Origin: Brevibacillus aydinogluensis
GTDB taxonomy: Bacteria > Bacillota > Bacilli > Brevibacillales > Brevibacillaceae
NCBI RefSeq assembly: GCF_031954365.1
Contig: NZ_JAUSVZ010000014.1
Strand: one strand, 5' to 3'
DNA length: 64,000 bases
Below are positions 7,334-15,942 of this stretch, piece by piece. The notes beneath the pieces were generated by a model. The model was not told the origin of the DNA. It made no database searches and saw nothing but the letters and a program-made list of their open reading frames with translations. Position 1 is the first letter of the stretch, and every line of letters begins with the position of its first letter. The position numbers and the translations under genes are program-made.

Positions 7334-9511
7334 TTGTCGGACATTGTGCAAACAGCTTCGGATGAGCTGATCTTTGCTTTGGATATTGGGACACGCAGCG
7401 TAATCGGGCTGATCGTCGAGCCTTCGGGCGATCGGTTCCGCATCATCGACTGCGCCATCCGTGAACATGACGAACGCTCCATGCTGGACGGACAGATTCA
7501 CGACGTCGACGCCGTCGCCAAAGTCATTCGGCAGGTCAAGGAGCAGTTGGAAGAAACGCACGGCTCACTGAAACGGGTGGCTGTGGCGGCGGCGGGCCGT
7601 TCGCTGCGGACGCGGCGGGTGCGGATGGATATGCCGATTGCCCCGCACGCAACCATCTCCCGCGACGACGTGCTGGCCCTGGAGTTTTCCGCCGTTCAGG
7701 AAGCCCAGGCCCAACTGGCCCATGAACTGAACGAACGGGACGTCACCCGCTACTACTGCGTCGGATACAGCGTCGTCAACTACTACCTGGACGGCGAACT
7801 GATCGGCAACCTGCTCCACCAACGCGGGGACACTGCCAGCGTCGAGGTGATCGCCACGTTTTTGCCCCGCGTGGTCGTGGACTCGCTGCTGGCTGCGCTG
7901 AAGCACTGTGACCTGGAAATGCAGGCGCTGACCCTGGAGCCGATCGCGGCGATCAACGTGCTGATCCCTGTCACCATGCGCAGGTTGAACATCGCGCTGG
8001 TGGACATTGGCGCCGGCACTTCCGACGTGGCCCTGACCGAGGAAGGGACGATCACCGCCTACGGCATGGTGCCGGTAGCCGGGGACGAGATTACCGATGC
8101 CCTGATGAACGCCTTTTTGCTCGACTTCCCAATGGCAGAGGAAGTGAAGCGGGCGCTCTCTTCCAGCGAAACGGTATCGTTCACCGACATACTCGGGATG
8201 GAGCACAACCTGTCGTCTGCCGAGGTGGCAGCCGCCATCGACAGTGACATCCGCCACCTGGCTGTCAACATCGCAAACAAAATCCTGGAACTGAACGGCA
8301 AGCCGCCGCAAGCCGTGATGCTGATCGGCGGGGGCAGCCTGACGCCAAGACTGACAGAACGCGTCGCGGAAGCGCTGAAGCTGCCGCCGTCTCGCGTCGC
8401 GGTCCGGGGCGCAGATGCCATCCGGCAGTTTGTGGACGAACATCCAGACATCACCGGACCGGAATTCGTCACACCGGTCGGCATCGCCGTCGCGGCGCGC
8501 CGCCATCCGATCAAATACGTGACCGTCACCGTCAACGACGCGCCAATCCGCATCTTCGACCTGCGCAAAATGACGGTCGGCGACGCGCTGATTGCGGCCG
8601 GCATGGACATCCGTCGTCTCTACGGCCGCCCCGGCATGGCGATGTCGCTGACCGTAAACGGCCGAATCAAAATCATTCCGGGCGGCCACGGCACCCCGCC
8701 CGTCATCAAGAAAAACGGGGAAGCGTCGGGGCTGGACGCCCCCGTGGCGGACGGCGATGTGATCGTCGTCGTGCCCGGTCAGGACGGCCGCGAAGCGGAG
8801 GCGCGGGTGCTGGATCTGCTGGACCGCCTGGACACGCTGGAGCTCACCTGCAACGGCCAGCCGCTGTCACTCGGCCCCATCGCCCTGGTCAACGGCGTGC
8901 GGCAACCGCTGGACACCCCTCTCGCCGACCGCAGTGAGCTGGAGATTCGTCTGCCCGGCACGGTGGAAGAGGTGCTGCGGGAAGCGGGGCTGCTCCCGGA
9001 CGGAGACGAAGCAGCGCCGCCTCCCCTCCGGTTCAGCGTCAACGGCCGCTCATACACCCTGCCAACCCGCAACCTCCGGGTGGAGGTAAACGGCAAACCG
9101 GCCGCACTGGACGATCGCGTGCGGCAGGGCGATGAGCTGGCATTCCGGGTGGAAGAACTGTCGATTCCCGCCATCCGCGACGTCATTCCTCCCGAGGAGT
9201 GGGGGCAGGAGACGATCACCGTCCACTTCAACGGTCAGCCTGTCGTGCTGCCTGTGGGCGGCGTATCCGTCACGGTGGACGGCCGACCGGCACAGGCGGA
9301 CGATCCCGTCCGGGACGGCGCGGTGATTACCGTAAAGGCAGCCGAGCCCGTCGCGCCCCTGTTCAGTGACGTTTTCCGCTATGTCGACGTCCCGCTGGAA
9401 AAGCCGACGGGCGAAGGCAACTTTCGCCTGGTGACGCTCGTCAACGGGGAGCCGGCTTCGTACCACACGGTGTTAAAGAACGGCGACAAACTGGAACTGT
9501 ATTGGGAGTAA
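7334..9511 (+). CDS. FtsA-like actin-fold ATPase with a long repeat-containing C-terminal extension
   Basis: About 725 residues. The first 400 form an FtsA/PilM-type actin fold: ALDIGTRSVIGLIVE (phosphate 1), LVDIGAGTSDVAL (phosphate 2), MLIGGGSLTP (adenosine motif) and the SHS2-like insertion. FtsA itself is about 420 residues, so the extra 300 are unusual. They hold several related short beta-rich modules (VNGRIKIIPGG, CNGQPLSLGPIALVNG, VNGRSYTLPTRNLRVEVNG, FNGQPVVLPVGGVSVTVDG) that look like ubiquitin/beta-grasp or LysM-sized repeats. The canonical ftsA near ftsZ is not here. The TTG at 7334 is chosen because GAGGAG lies 10 bases before it; an ATG at 7316 has no ribosome binding site. A role in cell wall or sporulation morphogenesis is plausible but unproven. 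Confidence 0.75.
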   Translation: MSDIVQTASDELIFALDIGTRSVIGLIVEPSGDRFRIIDCAIREHDERSMLDGQIHDVDAVAKVIRQVKEQLEETHGSLKRVAVAAAGRSLRTRRVRMDMPIAPHATISRDDVLALEFSAVQEAQAQLAHELNERDVTRYYCVGYSVVNYYLDGELIGNLLHQRGDTASVEVIATFLPRVVVDSLLAALKHCDLEMQALTLEPIAAINVLIPVTMRRLNIALVDIGAGTSDVALTEEGTITAYGMVPVAGDEITDALMNAFLLDFPMAEEVKRALSSSETVSFTDILGMEHNLSSAEVAAAIDSDIRHLAVNIANKILELNGKPPQAVMLIGGGSLTPRLTERVAEALKLPPSRVAVRGADAIRQFVDEHPDITGPEFVTPVGIAVAARRHPIKYVTVTVNDAPIRIFDLRKMTVGDALIAAGMDIRRLYGRPGMAMSLTVNGRIKIIPGGHGTPPVIKKNGEASGLDAPVADGDVIVVVPGQDGREAEARVLDLLDRLDTLELTCNGQPLSLGPIALVNGVRQPLDTPLADRSELEIRLPGTVEEVLREAGLLPDGDEAAPPPLRFSVNGRSYTLPTRNLRVEVNGKPAALDDRVRQGDELAFRVEELSIPAIRDVIPPEEWGQETITVHFNGQPVVLPVGGVSVTVDGRPAQADDPVRDGAVITVKAAEPVAPLFSDVFRYVDVPLEKPTGEGNFRLVTLVNGEPASYHTVLKNGDKLELYWE

Positions 9512-9524
9512 CCGTCTGCTCTCA

Positions 9525-9566
9525 CAAAAAAACGGGTGCGGCCCTTACAAGCCCACCCGTTTTTTT
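9525..9566 (+). terminator. Rho-independent terminator after the FtsA-like gene
   Basis: A hairpin with arms ACGGGTG and CACCCGT is followed by a seven-T run; the preceding A-run also lets it serve the converging ytxJ gene. Confidence 0.85.
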
Positions 9567-9671
9567 GTGCAGTTTCACATTCGCGGCGCGCCACCCTGGG
9601 ACGAGGCCGACAGCGAAGAGAGGCAGACGCTTGCGGCGTACGCCCCTCCCCCGCCGTTCGCTGCATCCGCT

Positions 9672-9998
9672 CTAGCCTTGCACAGCCTCGCGGATGGCGT
9701 CCTTAGTAATTTTCCAGTGGGAGGTGTGCCATTTTACCTGGCCGTCCTCCAGCAGAAAAATCTGCGGGGACTCGTGTTTGATGGCAAAGCGCTCCTCCAC
9801 CGCGTTGGAGACAGGACGGTCCTCGCGCACGAGAATGACCGCCGCGGGAAGTTGCTGTTCGCTGAGAAACGCCTGAAACTCTTCATAAGCGGTCGTGCTG
9901 ATCGGGCAGATCGTGCTGTGCTTGAACAGCAGCCGTTTGCCCGCGCCCGACACGAATTGATCCAGTTCCTCCAGCGTGTGCAGTTGTACTTCCGTCAC
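9672..9998 (-). CDS. ytxJ: YtxJ, bacilliredoxin-like monothiol protein
   Basis: 108 residues of the YtxJ family. It has a thioredoxin-like fold with the single-cysteine motif FKHSTICPIS and a cis-Pro region ESPQIFLL. The family is linked to bacillithiol and is thought to remove bacillithiol from S-bacillithiolated proteins. In Bacillus subtilis ytxJ also lies beside ccpA/aroA, so position supports the call. The ATG at 9998 has a GGAG-type site. Confidence 0.87.
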   Translation of the reverse strand: MTEVQLHTLEELDQFVSGAGKRLLFKHSTICPISTTAYEEFQAFLSEQQLPAAVILVREDRPVSNAVEERFAIKHESPQIFLLEDGQVKWHTSHWKITKDAIREAVQG

Positions 9999-10183
9999 GA
10001 AGAATCGCTCCTCTCACATCTGGTGCATGCGTCTACCAGTATACGGAATCGCATCGGCGAAGTCTACGTTTCCCGTGCGATACAGCCCGCAGGCCAGTGC
10101 GCGGCGATATCTCGTAAATGCAGCAGAATTCTTACGGCACAGCGAAAAAAGAGCCGTCCTTTCGTGAGGACAACCCGGTTCGC

Positions 10184-10582
10184 CTAGACCATGATTTTCG
10201 TCAAACGCTGTCGCAATTCGTGCATCCATTTCTGGTCCCCCAGCGATCGGGCCAGCAAAAACAGGTCCAACAATTCGTTCACCCGCTCCTGCAACGCCTC
10301 TCGCACAGTCGCATCCTCTTTCTCTTTGGCGATGAGCACCATCAAATGGGAAAGTTCTGACACGTCTTCAAAATTAATCGATTGGCGCTGCGGATGTTGG
10401 CCCCATTCCTCCATCAGTTTCTTCAGATCAGCTTTGATGACGTCCACCACCTGGGAATGGCTGCAAGCATCGTTTTCGCAGACGTGTACCGGCACGTTCA
10501 TGATTTTCACGCGGCCGCGGTACACGACGTTGCGCAGCACGAGCTCCATGCCACTTCCGCAGCGGCTGCATTTCTTGTACAT
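10184..10582 (-). CDS. YgiT-type zinc finger protein
   Basis: 132 residues. The N-terminal 45 residues are a zinc ribbon with four cysteines (CSRCGSG and CENDAC), as in YgiT/MqsA-type proteins. The rest is predicted helical and charged (KADLKKLMEEW, EALQERVNELLDLFLLARS) with no helix-turn-helix that I recognise. There is no toxin gene beside it, so a MqsA-like antitoxin role is not supported. It probably forms one locus with the CxxC protein upstream at 10806, though a terminator lies between. Confidence 0.65.
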   Translation of the reverse strand: MYKKCSRCGSGMELVLRNVVYRGRVKIMNVPVHVCENDACSHSQVVDVIKADLKKLMEEWGQHPQRQSINFEDVSELSHLMVLIAKEKEDATVREALQERVNELLDLFLLARSLGDQKWMHELRQRLTKIMV

Positions 10583-10693
10583 GGGTTCACCTCTATCCGC
10601 ATCTGTGTACTCCCCCTACGTATTCGAGCCTTCTTTCTGCAATCCTGCCCAAAACGAGGTGGTACTTGGTGGATGGATTGACATTCCCAAGCA

Positions 10694-10730
10694 GAAAAAA
10701 ACGCCCGGCGGCTGACCTCCCGCCGGACGA
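10694..10730 (-). terminator. Rho-independent terminator after the small CxxC protein gene
   Basis: On the minus strand, a hairpin with arms CCGGCGG and CCGCCGG is followed by a run of seven or more T residues. Confidence 0.8.
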
Positions 10731-10805
10731 AAGAACAAGACCGGACAGGGATCAACCGCCGGGCGCAGCCACCAAGCGACATCGCTTCGGCAACACTGCC
10801 GACGA

Positions 10806-11030
10806 TCAAGCGTATATGGCGTTCACTTTCTCGCAATGCGGGCAGACAGCCACTTTTCCGGAACGGCCCAGCTCGTCCTCGACGCGATAGCCGGTGATTC
10901 GCTCGGAGAAGCAAAACAGGCATTCCGTGTTAAAGTCCATATCGTACTGTGCCTTCCATACGATCGATTTAAAATCCTCGCCGACGCTGATCAAAATCGT
11001 CGGAGCCTCGTGAAGCAAAGCTCTGCGCAT
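10806..11030 (-). CDS. Small protein with two CxxC motifs
   Basis: 74 residues, unknown. Two CxxC pairs (ECLFCFSER and AVCPHCEKVN) suggest one zinc-binding ribbon. The ATG at 11030 is preferred to the one at 11042 because AAAGGATGG then lies at a usable distance. A terminator follows at 10694. No function can be given. Confidence 0.6.
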   Translation of the reverse strand: MRRALLHEAPTILISVGEDFKSIVWKAQYDMDFNTECLFCFSERITGYRVEDELGRSGKVAVCPHCEKVNAIYA

Positions 11031-11130
11031 GACAACTGCCATCCTTTCATATCGCGTAGTCTTTACGTATCCTCTAGCTTTTCCATGTTTTCAGAATAAT
11101 ATACTTCCCAAAAATGGGCATTTGCCCGTT

Positions 11131-11158
11131 ACGGCTCTGTGTGAAAACCCATATGTTA
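11131..11158 (+). promoter_or_regulatory. Predicted sigma-K (late mother-cell) promoter
   Basis: AC, 17 bases, then CATATGTTA matches the sigma-K consensus AC-N17-CATANNNTA exactly. It is 45 bases upstream of the small YjcZ-like gene. The -10 region also forms a small palindrome, CCCATA-TGT-TATGGG. Confidence 0.65.
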
Positions 11159-11203
11159 TGGGTGTAAGCACAAGAGGCTTAACAAACAAAAGGAGGATGT
11201 TTG

Positions 11204-11299
11204 ATGAGCAGCATCTTTAACGGCGACCTGGACGATTTCACTCTGGTGTTGATCCTGTTCATCCTGCTGGTGATCGTTGGTTGTTCCTGCGACAATTAA
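11204..11299 (+). CDS. YjcZ-family small membrane protein
   Basis: 31 residues: a short polar start (MSSIFNGDLDDF) and one hydrophobic segment (TLVLILFILLVIVGC), ending CSCDN. This is the pattern of the YjcZ/sporulation-type tiny proteins of Bacillales, many made in the mother cell and found in spores. AGGAGG lies 8 bases upstream of the ATG. A sigma-K-type promoter precedes it and a terminator follows at 11375, so it is a single-gene transcript. Confidence 0.8.
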   Translation: MSSIFNGDLDDFTLVLILFILLVIVGCSCDN

Positions 11300-11374
11300 A
11301 ACGGCAGCGCACATCTGCGCCAATCATAGCATATACATTAGCACCGAATCCTGCACAGCGCGTTTCATACGCAC

Positions 11375-11402
11375 GCTACCCTGACCACGGGTAGCTTTTT
11401 TC
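11375..11402 (+). terminator. Rho-independent terminator after the YjcZ-like gene
   Basis: The stem GCTACCC / GGGTAGC is followed by TTTTTT. Confidence 0.85.
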
Positions 11403-11468
11403 TCGTCGATTTGTGTACAATATTTACAATACATACTAGTGCAATGGAAAGTGAGGTACGTCTGTGCA

Positions 11469-12581
11469 ATGAAAGATCCCCGTATCGAAAAACTGGCCGA
11501 TGTGCTGGTGAACTACTCGACGCGCGTCCAGCGCGATGAAAACGTTCTCATCTATGCGATCGGCGAGGTAAGCGAACTGGTTCGCGCCGTCATCCGCAAG
11601 GTGTACGAGGCGGGCGGCAACCCGTACGTGCAGTTGATCGACCAAGCGATCCAACGGGAACTGCTGCTTGGCGCAAATGAGACGCAGTTGGGCGTGATGC
11701 GCGATGCAGAAGTTTCCTTCATGAAGCAAATGGACTGCTACATCGGCATTCGCGGCAGCGACAACATCAGCGAGCTGTCCGACGTACCGGGCGACAAGAT
11801 GCAGCTCTACAACAAGCTCCTGCTGCGTCCCGTACTGGACGTGCGCGTGCCGGAGACCAAGTGGGTCGTGCTGCGCTACCCCAATGCGTCCATGGCCCAG
11901 TTGGCCAACATGAGCACCGATGCTTTCGAAGACTTCTATTTCAAGGTCTGCACTCTGGATTACGGCAAAATGGACAAGGCAATGGACAGCCTCGTCGAGC
12001 TGATGGAAAAGACGGACAAAGTGCGCATCACCGGCCCGGGCACCGATCTGACCTTTTCCATCAAAGGCATTCCGGCGATCAAGTGCTCCGGACAGTCCAA
12101 CATCCCGGATGGCGAAGTGTTCACCGCTCCCGTCCGCGACTCCGTCAACGGCGTCATCAGCTACAACACGCCGTCGCCGTACCAGGGCTTCACGTTTGAC
12201 AACATCAAGCTGACCTTCAAGGACGGCAAAATCATCGACGCGACCGCCAACGATACCAAACGGATCAACGAAGTGTTCGATACGGACGAAGGTGCGCGCT
12301 ACATCGGGGAATTTGCCATCGGGGTCAACCCGTACATCCAGAACCCGATGAAAGACATCCTGTTTGACGAAAAAATCGACGGCAGCTTCCACTTCACACC
12401 CGGTCAAGCCTACGATGAAGCGTTCAACGGCAACAGGTCGTCCATCCACTGGGACCTGGTCTGCATCCAACGTCCGGAGTGGGGCGGCGGCGAAATCTGG
12501 TTTGACGACCGCTTGATTCGCAAAGACGGCCGCTTTGTCGTTCCGGAGTTGGAATGCCTCAATCCGGAAAATCTGAAGTAA
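11469..12581 (+). CDS. M29-family metallo-aminopeptidase
   Basis: 370 residues of the thermophilic aminopeptidase family M29 (AmpS, AmpT, AmpII), dimeric two-metal enzymes of the cytosol that remove N-terminal residues from peptides. Visible family features: EVSELVRAV near the N-terminus, the metal-site stretch SNIPDGEVFTAPV, and the C-terminal H-rich region GSFHFTPGQAY and IHWDLVCIQ. The ATG at 11469 follows AGTGAGGT at slightly long spacing. A terminator closes the gene at 12599. Confidence 0.9.
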   Translation: MKDPRIEKLADVLVNYSTRVQRDENVLIYAIGEVSELVRAVIRKVYEAGGNPYVQLIDQAIQRELLLGANETQLGVMRDAEVSFMKQMDCYIGIRGSDNISELSDVPGDKMQLYNKLLLRPVLDVRVPETKWVVLRYPNASMAQLANMSTDAFEDFYFKVCTLDYGKMDKAMDSLVELMEKTDKVRITGPGTDLTFSIKGIPAIKCSGQSNIPDGEVFTAPVRDSVNGVISYNTPSPYQGFTFDNIKLTFKDGKIIDATANDTKRINEVFDTDEGARYIGEFAIGVNPYIQNPMKDILFDEKIDGSFHFTPGQAYDEAFNGNRSSIHWDLVCIQRPEWGGGEIWFDDRLIRKDGRFVVPELECLNPENLK

Positions 12582-12598
12582 TGATGCAATCGCCGCAC

Positions 12599-12636
12599 AA
12601 AAAAGCGAAGGGACGCAAAATCCCTTCGCTTTTTTA
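12599..12636. terminator. Bidirectional terminator after the aminopeptidase gene
   Basis: The stem AAGCGAAGGGA / TCCCTTCGCTT is flanked by A- and T-runs, between converging genes. Confidence 0.85.
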
Positions 12637-12681
12637 TCTGCTCTCTTAATTCGCTGCGGCCCGGACAGTCTCGTCCGTTCC

Positions 12682-13218
12682 CTACAGGGGACAGGCGGTC
12701 TGTTGTTTCAGCAGAGCCGGCATGTGTTGTTCCAAAAACGCAATCGTCGTCTCCAGGTGGTGGATCGTGTACTCCCAGCAGAATCGCTGGTACTCGTCAA
12801 GGTGCTGCTGCAGATCCTGGTACGAGTGTCTTGTGTGCTTGAGCAAGTCCCGCTGCATCTCCAGACAGTCCTGCATCAGTTCCCTTTGCTCCTCTGGCGT
12901 GCGGCTCTTGCCGAAAAAGATTTTGACCAGCATGTCGGACCGCAGCACCGGCGGCAGTATCGGGGTCAGCATCTCTTTGCGAAACGCCTCCCGACCGGCC
13001 TCCGTGATGCTGTAGAGGATCTTGTTCGGCTTGCCCGACTGGATGACTTCCCGTTTGGTTACGTATCCTTCGTCCTCCAGCTTGCGGAGCGCCGGGTAAA
13101 TGGCACCGAAGCTGGCGTCATAGAAAAAGCCGATGCTGTTGGAAAACGCCTGTTTGATATCGTACCCACTCATCTCTGTGTAGCTCAAAAACCCGAGAAT
13201 AATTGTTTTGACATCCAT
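12682..13218 (-). CDS. PadR-family transcriptional regulator
   Basis: 178 residues. The N-terminal winged helix has the PadR signature (ILGFLSYTEMSGYDIKQAF, then GAIYPALRKLEDEGYVTKR), followed by the C-terminal helical dimerization domain of the Vir/PadR-s2 type. PadR proteins usually repress detoxification or transport genes and their own gene. The ATG at 13218 follows GGAGGG. No obvious co-regulated neighbour is present on its strand; the next gene, the split protease, is divergent. An AT-rich stretch upstream holds a candidate promoter (TTGGTA, 18 bases, TATAAT on the minus strand near 13290-13320). Confidence 0.87.
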   Translation of the reverse strand: MDVKTIILGFLSYTEMSGYDIKQAFSNSIGFFYDASFGAIYPALRKLEDEGYVTKREVIQSGKPNKILYSITEAGREAFRKEMLTPILPPVLRSDMLVKIFFGKSRTPEEQRELMQDCLEMQRDLLKHTRHSYQDLQQHLDEYQRFCWEYTIHHLETTIAFLEQHMPALLKQQTACPL

Positions 13219-13442
13219 CTCTCTACATCCCTCCAACACGCTGTCTGCACTGTCGAATGCGCTATATGTTCGAAATATTCTATATAAGTATTATAAGACC
13301 TTTATTATGATTATACCAATCCTATTTCTTTATTATATCAATTAAAATTATTGATATATCCATCTCGTAAATATTTGGGCGTCCCTTCCTCCCTGCTGTG
13401 CCATAAGATGATACATACCTATCTGCTGTGGGGGGAGATACC

Positions 13443-14009
13443 GTGAAAAGTAAAAAATGGTCCCATTACACCAAAGTCAAGTACCCTGTGAGCAGCAGTT
13501 TGCATCCTCTCAACTTTTTCGTGCCGATTGTGGAGCGCGTCAAGGCAGGCGTCGTCTCCATTGTGACCGAGGATACGCCCCACGGGCACAAAATGGAATC
13601 GCTGATCCGCAGTCTGATCACCGACGAGTCGCCACTTCCCTCCGAGCGGAGTTACGGCTCCGGTTTTATATTTCATCCCAAAGGATACATTCTCACCAGT
13701 GAGCACGTGATAGGAAAATCGCGGACCATCTACGTCAAACTGTACAACGGGAAGGTGTTTGAAGCACAACGGGTGCTGACCGACCGCGTTCGCGACTACG
13801 CTGTTATCAAGATCGACGCGGATTGCAAGCTGACCCCGCTGCGGCTGGGCAGTTCAGCCGACACGAAGGTGGGCGAATGGGTCATCAGCATTGGTTCCCC
13901 GCCTGCCGCCATAGCGGCAAACCGAGGACTAAATGGCGAGTGCCGCTTGGGAGTGAATGCAACTTACCTTTCTCAAGTATGTATGTTACAATTAAGGACA
14001 ACACAATAA
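13443..14009 (+). pseudogene. HtrA-like serine protease, N-terminal half (gene split by a recombinase element)
   Basis: The native part is 13443-13902, about 153 residues; from there the frame runs on into the inserted element and stops at 14009. It carries a trypsin-like fold of the HtrA/DegP (S1C) type: AGVVSIVTED, GSGFIFHPKGYILTSEHVI with the catalytic His, DYAVIKI with the catalytic Asp, and VGEWVISIGSP. The catalytic Ser is missing because it lies in the other half at 15979-16235. A GTG at 13443 with GGGGGAG 6 bases upstream is the likely start. There is no membrane anchor, and the rejoined product would be only 238 residues with no PDZ domain, so it would be a short cytosolic S1C protease. 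As it stands the product is truncated and probably inactive. Confidence 0.85.
13961..13992 (+). promoter_or_regulatory. Candidate promoter and operator of the element's HxlR gene
   Basis: TACAAT at 13987-13992 is a good -10; the -35 (TTACCT, 17 bases upstream) is weak. ACTT and AAGT form an inverted repeat over the -35 region, a possible autoregulatory site. Confidence 0.4.
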
Positions 14010-14034
14010 GCTGTTTCGCAGAGGTGACACCGAC

Positions 14035-14355
14035 GTGGGTCAAGAATTTGCTGGCGAGCAAATGTGCCCGAAGTACGAAGGGGCCATGAACATTCTCGGC
14101 AAGAGATGGACCGGACTGATCATCCATGTGCTGCTGCTCGGGGCTGTCCGTTTCAAGGACATCCGCGAAATGGTGCCGCACATGAGCGATAAAATGCTGT
14201 CGGAACGATTGAAAGAACTGGAGGAACTGGGCATTCTGGAACGCAAGGTGTTTCCGGAAACTCCCGTCCGCATTGAATACCATCTGACGGAAAAAGGAAA
14301 AGATCTGCGCCCCGTGATCGAATCGATTCACGCTTGGGGCCAGAAGTGGATATAG
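14035..14355 (+). CDS. HxlR/DUF24-family winged-helix regulator inside the element
   Basis: 106 residues. The winged helix shows CPKYEGAMNILGKRWTGLIIHVLL, then VRFKDIREMVPHMSDKMLSERLKELEELGILER, the usual HxlR pattern. Cys11 corresponds to the N-terminal cysteine used for thiol-stress sensing by YodB and HypR in Bacillus subtilis. The GTG at 14035 follows a GAGGTG site. The gene lies wholly between the 10-bp repeats and upstream of the recombinase, so control of recombinase expression or excision by this protein is an attractive inference. A terminator at 14376 separates it from the recombinase gene. Confidence 0.87.
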   Translation: MGQEFAGEQMCPKYEGAMNILGKRWTGLIIHVLLLGAVRFKDIREMVPHMSDKMLSERLKELEELGILERKVFPETPVRIEYHLTEKGKDLRPVIESIHAWGQKWI

Positions 14356-14375
14356 TCGGCTGCACCGGCTGTCCG

Positions 14376-14418
14376 CGCCCCGCTAAAGTCCCGCCAGGAA
14401 CGTCGGCGGGGCTTTTTT
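14376..14418 (+). terminator. Rho-independent terminator after the HxlR gene
   Basis: The stem GCCCCGC / GCGGGGC, with an inner hairpin, is followed by TTTTTT. Confidence 0.8.
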
Positions 14419-14487
14419 GGCTGTCCAGGCATATGCACCGCTTCCCTGCTGTAGACTCTACCATCCGCGATGAGGGAAGGTGGTTCG

Positions 14488-15942
14488 ATGCGAACGGCTG
14501 TCTACATTCGCGTCAGTACGGAAGAACAGGCCAAGGAGGGATTTTCCGTGGCCGCCCAGCGGGAGCGGCTGCTCGCCTACATTCGCTCCCAGGGCTGGAC
14601 CTTGGCGGACATCTACGCCGACGAAGGCGAGAGTGCCAAGGATACGCGCCGGCCTGCGCTGCAGCGGATGCTGGCAGACGTGCGGCTGGGGCGGATCGAC
14701 GTGGTGTTGGTGTACCGGCTGGACCGCCTGACCCGCTCCGTCCTGGATCTGTACCGGCTGCTGAGCCAGTTTGAACGGTACGGCGTCCGCTTCAAAAGCT
14801 GCACGGAAGTCTACGACACGACGACGGCAATCGGCCGGCTGTTCATCACGCTGGTGGCGGCTCTGGCCCAATGGGAGCGGGAAAACCTGGCGGAGCGAGT
14901 GAAGCTGGGGATGGAGCAGATGGTGCGGGAGCGAAAACGGCCGGGCGGCCCCCCGCCCTACGGTTATGAATGGCAGGACGGCCGGCTGGTGGTGCATCCG
15001 ACAGAGGGAGAGGCAGTGCGCGGCATGTTCCGGCATTTTCTGGCCGGATGGACACCCCGGCAGATTGCCGAATGGGCCAACCATGAGGGCTTTCGCGGAA
15101 AACACGGTGCCCGCTGGAGCCCCGGTGCGGTGACCCGCCTGTTGAAAAATCCGGTATACTACGGAGCCCTGCGGTGGAACTACGCGGAAGGCGGCCAGCG
15201 GCTCAACCGGCCGGAAAAGTGGATGCTCGTCGAACGGGCACATCCGGCCATCGTCGATGCCTCTACGTTTGCAGCCGTCCAACAGCGGCTTGCGGAGCGG
15301 CGGTCTCTTCATCCCCGGGTCCTCTCTTCGCCGTTCATCTTTTCCGGCCTCCTGTACTGCTCCCGCTGCGGCTCACCGATGCGCGGCAAGACGGCCCGGA
15401 CCAAAAAACCCAACGGCAAACGCTACACGCACCACTATTACCTGTGCAAAAACAGGCAGAAGGGCGGGTGTCAGGCCGCCGCGATCCGCGAAGATCGGCT
15501 GGCCCGGGAAGTGATCAGCCACCTCCACCGCTACGGGGAGGAACTGCGTGCGGCCTGCCGCGAAGCTGTCGCGTCCGGGGCAGCTCAAACGGAAATGGCG
15601 GCAGCGGAAGCGCTGCTGAAAAAATGCCGGCAAAGGCGGAAACGCTGGGAAGACGCCTATGCCGAAGGGCTCATCACACTGGGAGAGTACCGCGCCAAGC
15701 TGGGAGAGCTGAAACAGGCGGAACAGGAGGCGCTGGCCGCAGCGCAGTGCCGCCCTCTTGCGGCCGATTCGGACGAGTGGCAGGAAATGCTGGCTGATTG
15801 GTCCTCCATCTGGGAGAGTGCCACGCGGGAAGAGCGCCGGCAGTTGGCCGACATTCTGCTCCGCCGTCTGGAAGCGGATACGTGTCCGTCAGCGTCCGGC
15901 TCCGGTCTGGCCGTGCGCCTCACGCTGCTCGCGTTTCGCTGA
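14488..15942 (+). CDS. Large serine recombinase
   Basis: 484 residues. Residues 1-145 are the resolvase catalytic domain (MRTAVYIRVSTEEQ with the nucleophilic Ser, then VLVYRLDRLTRS and ENLAERVKLG). Residues 160-280 form the recombinase DNA-binding domain (WTPRQIAEWANHEG, WSPGAVTRLLKNPVYYG). A zinc ribbon follows (CSRCGSPM ... YYLCKNRQKGGC), then a coiled-coil stretch. Such enzymes integrate and excise phages, skin-type elements and transposons at short att sites. The ATG at 14488 is preferred over 14470 because AGGGAAGGTGG directly precedes it. The stop lies 26 bases before the right-hand core repeat. It is shorter than SpoIVCA-type proteins but complete. Confidence 0.93.
   Translation: MRTAVYIRVSTEEQAKEGFSVAAQRERLLAYIRSQGWTLADIYADEGESAKDTRRPALQRMLADVRLGRIDVVLVYRLDRLTRSVLDLYRLLSQFERYGVRFKSCTEVYDTTTAIGRLFITLVAALAQWERENLAERVKLGMEQMVRERKRPGGPPPYGYEWQDGRLVVHPTEGEAVRGMFRHFLAGWTPRQIAEWANHEGFRGKHGARWSPGAVTRLLKNPVYYGALRWNYAEGGQRLNRPEKWMLVERAHPAIVDASTFAAVQQRLAERRSLHPRVLSSPFIFSGLLYCSRCGSPMRGKTARTKKPNGKRYTHHYYLCKNRQKGGCQAAAIREDRLAREVISHLHRYGEELRAACREAVASGAAQTEMAAAEALLKKCRQRRKRWEDAYAEGLITLGEYRAKLGELKQAEQEALAAAQCRPLAADSDEWQEMLADWSSIWESATREERRQLADILLRRLEADTCPSASGSGLAVRLTLLAFR

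Noticed and set aside
10184..10582. YgiT-type zinc finger as a MqsA-like antitoxin
   Set aside because: There is no MqsR-like toxin gene adjacent and no recognisable helix-turn-helix, so a toxin-antitoxin call is not justified.
14419..14487. Possible sporulation promoter for the recombinase
   Set aside because: CATATGCA at about 14430 does not fit sigma-E, sigma-G or sigma-K consensus with a -35, so sporulation control is not supported.
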